This document shows positions 35,492 through 43,865 of a stretch of DNA of 64,000 nt, one piece after another. Source of the stretch: Candidatus Electryonea clarkiae. Lineage in GTDB: Bacteria; Electryoneota; Electryoneia; Electryoneales; Electryoneaceae. The notes below the pieces were generated by a model. The model was not told the DNA's origin and did not search any database. It saw only the letters and a program-made list of their open reading frames with translations. The DNA is taken from contig JAVCCM010000131.1 in NCBI GenBank assembly GCA_030765455.1, positions 29,704-93,703 of the forward strand. Reading direction: 5' to 3'. How positions within the stretch are numbered: the first letter of the stretch is position 1; each line of letters opens with the position of its first letter. The position numbers and the translations under genes are program-made.

Positions 35492-38308
35492 ATGCAGCAC
35501 ATAATCGGAAAATTCCTGAATATTCAGCATGGAGAAGGGAAAAAAACTTCTCTTATGGTATTCTATGCCTTTTTACTTGTCGCAACCATTGTACTAATCA
35601 AACCCGTCAGAATATCACTCTTTCTTTCACGATTTGATATTAGTTATTTACCATACGCATTTATCCTCGTAGCCATCTCCTCTGGACTGGTGGTAGCTCT
35701 ATATACAAAATTATCAACGAAGTATAGAATTAATCGTTTAATAACATTTATCCTTATAGATTCTGTAATTTTCCTTTTACTCTTCTGGATAATTCTTCGT
35801 CTAAATTATCAGCCTTCCTGGTTTTATTTTTTATTTTATGTTTGGGTTTCAATCTTTGCTGTTATAGTAACGACCCAGTTCTGGATATTGGCTAATTTTG
35901 TATATAATGCCCGTGAAGCCAAGAGATTGTTCGGTTTGCTTGGCGCCGGATCGATAATTGGCGGAATCTTTGGAGGATACTTAGCGGATCTATTGGCACA
36001 TACGATTGGGACAGCAAACATTCTGCTGGTTGGAGTAGTTTTTCTTTTCGGCTGCATTATACTCCTGCAAAAAATCTGGCAAACAGGCGCGAGAGATAAT
36101 TATGTAACCCAGATGCGAAGGCAGAAGAAAGATAAATTTTCCGGTACAACAGATAATATTTTTAAAATTGCATTCAAATCAAAACACATAGCATATACTG
36201 CCGGACTTACCGGAATAATGGTAGTCGTATCAAATTTGGTCGATTACCAGTATAGCGCAATTGCCAGTGAAAACATAAGTGACCCGGATGAATTGACCGC
36301 ATTTTTTGGATTATGGCTCTCAAATTTGAGTGTGCTATCATTACTCATTCAGATACTACTTACAAGCAGGGTTATCCAAAGATTCGGAATAGTTTCTTCG
36401 CTGTTTTTTCTTCCAGCCGGGATTTCATTTGGTGTAGTAGCCACACTGATGTTCGGAGGATTACCATCGGCAATAATACTGAAACTTGCTGACGGTGGAT
36501 TTAAGAATTCAATACATAAAGCCGGGATGGAATTACTTTCCATTCCCATTCCCGCAGCGATAAAAGATCGGGTAAAAGCATTTACCGGTGTACTAGTTGA
36601 TAACGTAGCCACAGGAATTGGAGGATTCCTGGTCATCGCCTTGACTCAATGGGCTGGTTGGGGAACAGAAGCTATTGGGGTGTTAATTTTGGTATTTATA
36701 ATCCTCTGGCTATTCATGAATTTTGGCATTGGGAAGGAATACATTCGCACATTCAGGGCTGCGATAGAAAAACGTACTATTCAGCTTGACGAACAAACTT
36801 TGAATATTCAAGATCCTGCCTTATTTAAGGGAATGTTGGATATCCTGGATGGCAACAATGAAAGGCAGATTTTATATGTCCTTGAACTTATAGGAGATGT
36901 CAAGAATGATCAGTTCATTCCTTATATAGATAAACTTCTCAGTAATTCAACTGAGCAGATTACTCTCAGGGCTGTGAGAATGGCGCTTCGATACGAACAA
37001 ATTGATTTCTCACATCTAATTAAGCCGTTGGTAAATCACATAAACCAGGAAATTCGTATCGAGGCAATGCGGTATGTATGTCTCCGTTCAGACGATCCAA
37101 CTAATGCGCTTATTTCATTTCTGAATGAAAAAGAGAACAGGGTGCGTCTCTCTGCACTAATGGGAGCAGCACTTGAAAGACAATCAGATCCTGTTTTTAG
37201 AAAAGATTTCGATTTCAGGTTACATTTTCAATCTATTATAGATGATATCCAGGAAACGATTGATGATCCGGATGAGCTGGAACTCCTCAAAGTTGAAATT
37301 GCACGGATTTTAGGTATTTCCGATGATCCGGAGCTTTTCCCTTACTTGCATCTCTTGCTTGGTCAGAGATCTTTACCTGTGCTTCGTCAGGCAATTCTCA
37401 GCGCTGGAAAAACACGAAGCGAAGAATTCATACCAAGCCTGATTGCGCATCTCAATACCAGGTTTGTCACGAAAGATATTCGCCAGGCTATAGCGTCTTA
37501 CGGGAACACAATAATTGAGCCTCTTGCCGTTTGTTTGAGTGATCCAAAAGAGGATCGTCGCGTTAGGATCAGCATTACAAATGTATTGGCAGACATTGGT
37601 ACCCAAGAGGCTGTTGACGTTATAATGGATAATTTGATCCAATCGGATCAACATTTGTATCATGCAGTGATTAAAGGACTAAGTAAACTGCGTTCATGGT
37701 ACACTGGCTTAAGATTTGATCCGAAATTGATCGACCAAAGTCTTCAAAAAGAGATAGAGGAATATTATCTGACAGTCACAATCCTGATTACACAAAAAAA
37801 GCTATTAGAGAAAATCCACAAACCCGGAAGAAAAAATAAGCAATGGGTAGCGAGTCAACTTCTTATTAAGGCAATTGAGGAACATCTTGATCGGAACCTG
37901 GACAGGATATTCAGGTATTTAGGATTGCTGTATAACCAAGGCGACATATATAACGCATACCTTGGCATAATAAGTGGAAACAAAGATTTACGTGACAATG
38001 CTGTTGAATTCCTGGACAATGTCTTAAATCGAAAACTGAAGAAAAGCGTCTTACCCATTGCTGAAGCAACGTCACGGGAAAGTCTGCTGCCCACGATGAA
38101 AGAACTGTACGGACATACGCCGACCGATGAAACAGGTAGTTTCAACCTTTTGCTTCAAATGGATAGCGATTGGTTGAAAGCATGCACTCTGTACCTGATA
38201 TCTCAATCTGGAGAAAAAGAGTTTCTTGTATTGGCAAAAAATCATCTTGAAGATAATAATAAGATCGTTGCTGAGACGGCTGAACTTGCATTTAATACAT
38301 TGAGCTAA
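35492..38308 (+). CDS. ADP/ATP-translocase-family protein fused to HEAT-like repeats
   Basis: 938 residues. The first 420 or so form a second Npt1/Npt2-like carrier (FYAFLLVATIVLIKPVR, RLFGLLGAGSIIGGIFGGY, KDRVKAFTGVLVDNVATGIGG) with about twelve membrane helices. From about 440 to the end lies a soluble helical repeat region with HEAT/armadillo-like patterns (LRAVRMALRYEQIDFSHLI, RIEAMRYVCLRSDDPTNAL, VRLSALMGAALERQ, RVRISITNVLADIGT). Such translocase-HEAT fusions, sometimes with a cyclic-nucleotide-binding domain in the same chain, are known in free-living bacteria; here the cNMP domain is a separate gene 187 bases later. The substrate and role of the repeats are unknown. Confidence 0.85.
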   Translation: MQHIIGKFLNIQHGEGKKTSLMVFYAFLLVATIVLIKPVRISLFLSRFDISYLPYAFILVAISSGLVVALYTKLSTKYRINRLITFILIDSVIFLLLFWIILRLNYQPSWFYFLFYVWVSIFAVIVTTQFWILANFVYNAREAKRLFGLLGAGSIIGGIFGGYLADLLAHTIGTANILLVGVVFLFGCIILLQKIWQTGARDNYVTQMRRQKKDKFSGTTDNIFKIAFKSKHIAYTAGLTGIMVVVSNLVDYQYSAIASENISDPDELTAFFGLWLSNLSVLSLLIQILLTSRVIQRFGIVSSLFFLPAGISFGVVATLMFGGLPSAIILKLADGGFKNSIHKAGMELLSIPIPAAIKDRVKAFTGVLVDNVATGIGGFLVIALTQWAGWGTEAIGVLILVFIILWLFMNFGIGKEYIRTFRAAIEKRTIQLDEQTLNIQDPALFKGMLDILDGNNERQILYVLELIGDVKNDQFIPYIDKLLSNSTEQITLRAVRMALRYEQIDFSHLIKPLVNHINQEIRIEAMRYVCLRSDDPTNALISFLNEKENRVRLSALMGAALERQSDPVFRKDFDFRLHFQSIIDDIQETIDDPDELELLKVEIARILGISDDPELFPYLHLLLGQRSLPVLRQAILSAGKTRSEEFIPSLIAHLNTRFVTKDIRQAIASYGNTIIEPLAVCLSDPKEDRRVRISITNVLADIGTQEAVDVIMDNLIQSDQHLYHAVIKGLSKLRSWYTGLRFDPKLIDQSLQKEIEEYYLTVTILITQKKLLEKIHKPGRKNKQWVASQLLIKAIEEHLDRNLDRIFRYLGLLYNQGDIYNAYLGIISGNKDLRDNAVEFLDNVLNRKLKKSVLPIAEATSRESLLPTMKELYGHTPTDETGSFNLLLQMDSDWLKACTLYLISQSGEKEFLVLAKNHLEDNNKIVAETAELAFNTLS

Positions 38309-38495
38309 GGTTTCTTATGCATACCTGCAATTTTGCAGTATTGACCCAGGATAATTAATTGATTCAAACATTGAGATATTATTTATATTCTTGAAAACCT
38401 CAGGTTGTCTCGTTCTATTTTCTTTCTAATTATTACTTGCAATTTATACCTCGTTTTCACACATTCTGTGATAATATAATCGCGGGACCTTTTGA

Positions 38496-38924
38496 ATGTT
38501 GACAGTTGTTGAAAAAGTCATATTTCTCCAGGGAATTGACCATTTTAAATCAATCCCCACAACTGACCTCTCCTATCTCGCATCGATAGCAGATGAAGTG
38601 AAATATGAAGAGGAAAACATTATCTATCGTGAAGGTGAATACTCTGATTCAATGTATGTAGTCATAGACGGAAAAGTCAGCCTTTGCCATAATGGAAGTG
38701 AAGTAATGATTGCGGGAAGAATGGATAGTTTCGGGACATGGGCACTTTTTGAAGATGAGCCTCGTGTGGTTACCGCGACACCTTTGGAAGATTGCATATT
38801 GCTGCGAATTGATAAAGAGGATTTCGTGGACCTGCTTGCGGATAATGTACAAATCACCCAGGGTATCCTCAGGTCATTCGTTCATCGAATTCGTGGTCTC
38901 ATGAAAAGAGTAAACCATAGTTAG
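38496..38924 (+). CDS. Cyclic-nucleotide-binding domain protein
   Basis: 142 residues, one CRP-like sensor domain without a DNA-binding helix-turn-helix. Family pattern: LQGIDHFKSIPTTDLSYLAS, IIYREGEYSDSMYVVIDGKVSL, MDSFGTWALFEDEPRVVTATPLEDCILLRID. The phosphate-binding cassette (FGTWALF...PRVVTA) is present with Arg but without the Glu of the strict FGE motif, so binding may be altered. It follows the translocase-HEAT gene and probably acts as its regulatory subunit, since such domains occur at the C-terminus of related proteins (inference). Confidence 0.88.
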   Translation: MLTVVEKVIFLQGIDHFKSIPTTDLSYLASIADEVKYEEENIIYREGEYSDSMYVVIDGKVSLCHNGSEVMIAGRMDSFGTWALFEDEPRVVTATPLEDCILLRIDKEDFVDLLADNVQITQGILRSFVHRIRGLMKRVNHS

Positions 38925-39029
38925 TAATGTCACGTTTCAAATTTGGATAGACTTTACTGCATTCGTCAGTACGACGATATTGGTATTATACAATTATAGT
39001 TCTATTAAACAAGAAGAGGAGATCGGTGT

Positions 39030-39506
39030 ATGTCATCCGATACGCAAACTATATTAGTTGTTGACGACGAAGAGATTGTACTTGCAAGTATTGATTCATT
39101 CCTGAAGTTGGAAACAGAATATAATGTAATCACTTTCACTTCCCCAAATGACGCTTTTAATTACGTAAAATCCAATGAAGTTGACCTGGTGATCTCAGAT
39201 TATTTGATGCCTGAAATGGATGGAATTAGTTTCCTGGCAAAGGTTCGTGAGATAAAACCGGAAATCCCACGAATTATTTTAACTGGATATGCAGATAAAG
39301 AAAATGCAATTAAGGCAATTAACGAAGTTGGGTTATTTCAGTATATCGAGAAACCGTGGGATAATAGTGATTTGATGATTATTATTCGTAATGGTCTGGA
39401 TAAGCAAAAGCTTATGAAAAAACTACAGGAAAAAATCACTGAAATAAACAACGCCTATGGAGACCTTGACAGCCTGCATCGAGAAATAGTAAAAACATTT
39501 GTATAA
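39030..39506 (+). CDS. Single-domain response regulator
   Basis: 158 residues: a receiver domain with VVDDEE, phospho-acceptor Asp in VISDYLMPEMDG, Thr in ILTGYAD and Lys in YIEKPWD, then a short coiled tail of about 30 residues. KPWD after the Lys is typical of receivers attached to HD-GYP or kinase outputs; here no output domain follows, so it may act by protein contact like CheY. GAGGAGA precedes the start. It is downstream of the cNMP-binding protein in the same direction, but a promoter in the 105-base gap cannot be excluded. Confidence 0.92.
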   Translation: MSSDTQTILVVDDEEIVLASIDSFLKLETEYNVITFTSPNDAFNYVKSNEVDLVISDYLMPEMDGISFLAKVREIKPEIPRIILTGYADKENAIKAINEVGLFQYIEKPWDNSDLMIIIRNGLDKQKLMKKLQEKITEINNAYGDLDSLHREIVKTFV

Positions 39507-39549
39507 TATCATCTGAATCAAGAAGAAGAAAATTGTTGCAATCTTTTCA

Positions 39550-39570
39550 CAGGAACATTATGTGTTCCTG
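39550..39570 (+). terminator. Possible terminator after the response regulator
   Basis: An 8-bp stem CAGGAACA / TGTTCCTG with TTATG loop, 43 bases past the stop, followed by CTTCTCTC with no clean T-run. Weak as an intrinsic terminator. Confidence 0.4.
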
Positions 39571-39705
39571 CTTCTCTCTGGTTAGATCTGCTTTTGGAAT
39601 GAAAACCGCTTATCCCTGAGTCGTCGAATACTGCAAGAACTGTCAGGAATGACTACTGTGTTGGAGTGCAAATAAAAACTCAGTTGTACCATCCATGTCA
39701 GGCAC

Positions 39706-39734
39706 AAAAAAAAAGCGAGGCTGACAGCTTCGCT
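39706..39734 (-). terminator. Rho-independent terminator after the FmdB-like gene
   Basis: On the minus strand AGCGAAGCT-GTC-AGCCTCGCT forms a 9-bp stem with one A-C mismatch, followed directly by a run of nine T. It is about 30 bases beyond the FmdB-like stop. Confidence 0.75.
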
Positions 39735-39764
39735 TCTGGAATCATAAATCTATAGAATGAAGAA

Positions 39765-40097
39765 TTAGACCTTTTTGTCATCCCCATTCTTATTATCAAC
39801 CTTTTCTTTCTTTTCAGTTTTATCGGGTGTTTTATTCTCGGAAGAAGCCTGTTTATGATGCTTGGTCCCGGTTCCGTTACCACCGCTTTTCTCATTTCCG
39901 TTGAGCCCGTTTTTCTTTCTTTTATAATCTGTCTCGTAGTATCCGCTGCCTTTAAAAATCAGGCCGACGCCTCCACTGATTACATGCTGAGCCAGTCCGC
40001 CGCATTCAGGGCAGAACCTCGATGATGTATCAACTATAGAATGAAACAGATCAAATCTTTGTGAGCATTCTTTGCATTCATATGTATAACTTGGCAT
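39765..40097 (-). CDS. FmdB-family zinc ribbon protein
   Basis: 110 residues from ATG 40097, the typical MPSYTYEC start, with GGAG seven bases upstream. Two Cys pairs (YECKEC and FCPECG) form the zinc ribbon; GGVGLIFKGSGYYETDYK completes the conserved FmdB region (to about residue 62). The rest is a Lys/Gly/Asn-rich low-complexity tail. FmdB-type proteins are putative regulators of unclear biochemical function, common in most bacteria. It is isolated from its neighbours by a terminator on one side and an empty 324-base region on the other. Confidence 0.9.
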   Translation of the reverse strand: MPSYTYECKECSQRFDLFHSIVDTSSRFCPECGGLAQHVISGGVGLIFKGSGYYETDYKRKKNGLNGNEKSGGNGTGTKHHKQASSENKTPDKTEKKEKVDNKNGDDKKV

Positions 40098-40421
40098 TCC
40101 AGACTCCAAAATCCTTTTTTAAACTTCCAACATATCATTTAGCAACTTCTGTGCCATTCGCAGAAATATTTATAAGAAATAATCAGTGCAATCAAATCGC
40201 TAAAATATTGATTATTATGCCTCTGAGTTTGCTAGTCATTTTTCAAGTAAGGGTGAAAAATCCTTTCCTTACTGCCATTGACTGCCAATTTGACAGCAAC
40301 AAGTATTAAAAACCTTTCAAAATACCTCTTGACGTCATCTTATGCAAGCCTAATTGTGTTCCAGGGAAAGCCGTGTTGAGAGGAGTTATTGTTCTGTCAT
40401 CTATATTGTTGGTTATCAAGT
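40098..40421. other. Intergenic, nothing recognised
   Basis: 324 bases between the FmdB-like and MltF-like genes. I find no gene, repeat or hairpin that I would defend. The promoter of the FmdB-like gene presumably lies here. Confidence 0.4.
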
Positions 40422-41855
40422 CTATTGCGCAGCTAACATTTGTGCATCATCTGAATCGGGAACGAGATGTTTAAAAATATCATAACGGTTGAAGACATCC
40501 CTGACATAGGCGGCAGTAGTGCGTCCCCTGCAAAATCCATATACTGCGCTTCTATAGACTGCGGGGTTTTCCAGTGAGACCAGGGATATTCTTACATCGT
40601 CCCAGCTATTCTTATCCCTGTCATCAGACACAGTGAGTTTTCTTGCATCATCAATATGTCCCAATCCCACATTATAAGCAGCGAGTGCCAAAGACAGGCG
40701 ATCCGTTTCACCTGATTCAGGATAAAGATTATATAATTGCTTCAAATAACGGGCTCCAGCGAGGATATTTTCTTGCGGATCAAAAATTTCAGTAACTCCC
40801 AAAGATTCAGCGGTTTTCGGCATTAACTGCATTACACCTGAGGCTCCCGCCCAGGATGTTTTATCCGGGTAAAACCTTGATTCGTGATACGCTTGAGCGG
40901 CAAGGAGCCGCCAGTCAAAGCCGGTTAGCTCAGCAGCATCCTGAAAAAAACTATCGTACCTGCTGATTTGCCCTTTCTTAGTGAGCGCTATTTGTGCGCT
41001 CCGGTGACGCAGGAAGTGACCCCGGTTTTCAAAATATCTCTTTTTTAAAATATTAAAGAATGCCGACCGGTAATACCTGGCTAAGAACTCATCAAGTGCT
41101 TCTTTTAACTCCGGGGCATTTGGACGTACCGCCCAGGCTATCGATTGAGGATTGGTAATTCTTACCCCGGTAACAAGACCCGGATAAAACTGTTGTTCAA
41201 GATGAGCTATTGTATTATCCAGAACAGTTAAAGATGCCTTTCCTTCAGCGACCATTTGAATTGGCTCGAGGGTTGCAAGTGAATCGGGAAGCACCCTGAT
41301 CAGTACATCGATCCCCGTCTTTTGCAATTCCAGCAGCCTCTCCTCGTAAGACGAACCCTGCCTTACCAACACTTCACGACCATTTAAATCTTCAAGCTTC
41401 AGGGGAGGCGGTTGATCTTCGGTACCAACCATCACTTGCCAAACTTCCAGGTAGGAGCGGGTGAAAGCAAATAATGAATCACGTTGAGGAGTGACTGTCA
41501 TCATTGATGTTATTATATCTCCCTCACCCGCGTAAAGCGCCGGCGTCATATCGACCCATCGTGGTGGAATGATAACCTCTATAAACAGATGATTTTCCTC
41601 AGCAAACTTGTTAATTAATTCAAAATCAAAACCGCGCCTCGTACCACGGTAAATGTAATAGGTCATCGGGTGATTTCTTGTAATCACACGTAGTGTGTCG
41701 GAAGCAATTATCGAACTGAAATCACGATCAACAAGCGGCGGAAGACTATTTGATGATTTCCTGGAAGAGCAGGAGATACAAATACACAGGATAAAAACAA
41801 CGGCAATTATCCCCAACAATTGCCCGAATTTTTTGTCATCATCAACTGAAAGCAT
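40422..41855 (-). CDS. mltF: MltF-like lytic transglycosylase with solute-binding domain
   Basis: About 477 residues. A lipoprotein-type leader (ILCICISC) is followed by a family-3 solute-binding domain (residues about 50-270: LRVITRNHPMTYYIYRGTRRGFDFELI, VRQGSSYEERL) and an SLT lytic transglycosylase domain (about 310-440: LLAAQAYHESRFYPDKTSWAGASGVMQLMPKTA, with catalytic Glu in HESRF, and AAYNVGLGH). This two-domain layout is that of MltF, which cleaves murein glycan strands at the inner face of the outer membrane. The symbol is given on this layout. It is divergent from ackA. Confidence 0.88.
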   Translation of the reverse strand: MLSVDDDKKFGQLLGIIAVVFILCICISCSSRKSSNSLPPLVDRDFSSIIASDTLRVITRNHPMTYYIYRGTRRGFDFELINKFAEENHLFIEVIIPPRWVDMTPALYAGEGDIITSMMTVTPQRDSLFAFTRSYLEVWQVMVGTEDQPPPLKLEDLNGREVLVRQGSSYEERLLELQKTGIDVLIRVLPDSLATLEPIQMVAEGKASLTVLDNTIAHLEQQFYPGLVTGVRITNPQSIAWAVRPNAPELKEALDEFLARYYRSAFFNILKKRYFENRGHFLRHRSAQIALTKKGQISRYDSFFQDAAELTGFDWRLLAAQAYHESRFYPDKTSWAGASGVMQLMPKTAESLGVTEIFDPQENILAGARYLKQLYNLYPESGETDRLSLALAAYNVGLGHIDDARKLTVSDDRDKNSWDDVRISLVSLENPAVYRSAVYGFCRGRTTAAYVRDVFNRYDIFKHLVPDSDDAQMLAAQ

Positions 41856-42128
41856 AATCAAACGTAGGAATAAGAAGACAGACTGTCAAGCTAATGCAGC
41901 CCGAAAAGTATCATATTTCCGAAAATAGATCAATCGCTGTGAATTCTATCCCGAAGTGCTGAGAATATTATGAATAAAATGATCATCATGCTTACATTTT
42001 ATTCCCTCATTTGGAGGAGTTTTTTTACTCTGACTCTTTAGTTGAGAGATGAAACGCTTTAGTTTTCGTATAACAGTGCAGAAAAAATATGCTGTAGATT
42101 TGAATCATAGAAACCACAAGGTGATACC

Positions 42129-43343
42129 ATGAAAATATTAGTTTTAAACAGTGGAAGTTCTTCCATCAAATACCAGTTTATTGATATATCGGAAGGGAAT
42201 GAGCCTCTCGCCAAAGGGTCAGTCACGAGAATCGGAATGAAAGGAGCTATCCTCGATCATAAGCGACAAGATGGCGACAGTGTCAAGATTGTGGGAGAAA
42301 TAATTGATCACCAGGCGGCTATAGAGTATATCCTCGCGATTCTTTTATCTCCGAATCATGGAGTTATTAAGAACCGGGAAGAAATTGAAGCTGTGGGACA
42401 CCGTGTGGTCCACGGAGGCGAAGAGTTTACCGATAGTGTAGAAATATCACCTGAAGTGATGAATGGATTGCATGAATGTATTGAACTCGCTCCCCTGCAC
42501 AATCCACACAACATTAAAGGCATACAAGCCTGTCAGAAACTACTGAAAAACATTCCCATGGTTGGTGTTTTTGATACAGTATTTCATCATAAGATTCCTG
42601 ATTACGCTTACATTTACGGGCTGCCATACCTTCTTTATAAAAGATATGGAATCAGGCGGTATGGTTTTCATGGAACAAGTCATTATTATGTATCCCAGCG
42701 TGCCGCTCTGCTCGCGGAAAAACCGATATCCGAGCTTAAGATGATTACTGTTCACCTCGGTAATGGTTGCAGTATAGCTGCCGTCGATGGAGGTGTATCT
42801 ATTGATACGTCTATGGGTTTCACTCCCCTTGAGGGTTTGCTGATGGGAACGAGATCAGGTGATATCGATGCGGGAGCGGTCATGCATATCATGAGCAGAG
42901 AGGAATTATCTCTCGGCGAAATAAATACACTACTTAACAAGCATAGTGGGCTTATGGGAATTTCCGGCACTTCTTCCGATATGCGCGAGATCACTGAAGA
43001 AATGGAAGATGGAAATGACAGGTCAAGACTTGCATTTCAAGTCTTTTCCTACCGGGTGAAGAAATACATCGGCGCTTATGCGGCAGCTATGGGAGGTCTT
43101 GATGTTATTGTATTCACAGGTGGTATAGGCGAAAACTCACAACAGGTACGCAAAGAAACTCTTTCAGGGATGCAGTTCCTGAGTATCGATATTGAGGAAA
43201 ACTTAAATAATTCGCAAGTTTCAGGTGAAAGAAAGATTTCAACCGAATCAAGTCAAGTGTCGGTATATGTCATCCCGACAAACGAAGAGCTGGTTATCGC
43301 CCAGGAAACCGAAAGAATAATAAATCAGAAAAATGATGTTTAA
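42129..43343 (+). CDS. ackA: Acetate kinase
   Basis: 404 residues, full length for the family. Signatures: LVLNSGSSSIKYQ at the start, RRYGFHGTSHYYVS (about 175-190), HLGNGCSIAAVDGG, SIDTSMGFTPLEGLLMGTRSGDID and VFTGGIGENS. The enzyme makes ATP and acetate from acetyl phosphate and ADP, or the reverse. AAGGTG lies six bases before ATG 42129. No phosphotransacetylase gene adjoins, so pta must be elsewhere or acetyl phosphate arises otherwise. The gene is divergent from mltF and convergent with the HigA/restriction block. Confidence 0.96.
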   Translation: MKILVLNSGSSSIKYQFIDISEGNEPLAKGSVTRIGMKGAILDHKRQDGDSVKIVGEIIDHQAAIEYILAILLSPNHGVIKNREEIEAVGHRVVHGGEEFTDSVEISPEVMNGLHECIELAPLHNPHNIKGIQACQKLLKNIPMVGVFDTVFHHKIPDYAYIYGLPYLLYKRYGIRRYGFHGTSHYYVSQRAALLAEKPISELKMITVHLGNGCSIAAVDGGVSIDTSMGFTPLEGLLMGTRSGDIDAGAVMHIMSREELSLGEINTLLNKHSGLMGISGTSSDMREITEEMEDGNDRSRLAFQVFSYRVKKYIGAYAAAMGGLDVIVFTGGIGENSQQVRKETLSGMQFLSIDIEENLNNSQVSGERKISTESSQVSVYVIPTNEELVIAQETERIINQKNDV

Positions 43344-43410
43344 TTCTATAAAATATATATAGTACTTTCTAAATATATTATCATAACTGTTTGATTTGTA
43401 AACGATAATG

Positions 43411-43510
43411 TCATTCTCGGACTTGATCCGGAAATCCATTGTTGCAATGTTCATTCGACAAGCAAATACAATTTTTTCACGCAAAGACGCAAAGGTGCAA
43501 AGAAAAACAA
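43411..43510. repeat. Two interspersed intergenic repeats after ackA
   Basis: 43411-43438 (CATTCTCGGACTTGATCC then GGAAATCCA) is a copy of the CATTCycGGrCTTGAyCC family also met at 51325-51403. 43472-43510 (TTTTTTCACGCAAAGACGCA then AAGGTGCAAAGAAAAACAA) matches 30024-30060 inverted. They fill a 212-base gap and hold no gene. Confidence 0.5.
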
Positions 43511-43555
43511 ATCCTGTAAATCTTGTTAATCCTGTCTAAGGTGAGTAGATTTTTA

Positions 43556-43858
43556 CTACTCTTGCACGGAAATGATTTTAATTTTTTGATACTCATTCTC
43601 ATTAGCCCGTAATGTATCCCACATATCTAGATTTACTTGCATATTTATCCAAAATTCTGGCGAAGTATCAAAAAACCTGGATAACCTGAATGCTGTATCG
43701 GGAGTTGCTGCTCGTTTTCCCAAGACTATTTCATTGACACGCACTCTTGTAATACCAAGAGCATCCGCTAAGACCTGCTGAGTCATCTTCAGTGGTTCCA
43801 GAAACTCATATCGGATAATATCCCCTGGCGAGACCGGTCGTCTATTTTTTGGTATCAT
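43556..43858 (-). CDS. HigA-like helix-turn-helix protein coupled to the restriction gene
   Basis: 100 residues from ATG 43858, the family start (MIPKNRRPVSPGDIIR). XRE-type helix-turn-helix of the HigA antitoxin family: FLEPLKMTQQVLADALGITRVRVNEIVLGKRAATPDTAFRLSRFF then DTSPEFWINMQ, all strongly conserved. It starts 7 bases after the stop of the restriction-modification gene. No HigB toxin gene is beside it. It could be an orphan antitoxin or a controller of the restriction gene, as small HTH controllers are in many type II systems (inference). Confidence 0.88.
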   Translation of the reverse strand: MIPKNRRPVSPGDIIRYEFLEPLKMTQQVLADALGITRVRVNEIVLGKRAATPDTAFRLSRFFDTSPEFWINMQVNLDMWDTLRANENEYQKIKIISVQE

Positions 43859-43865
43859 AATTTTA

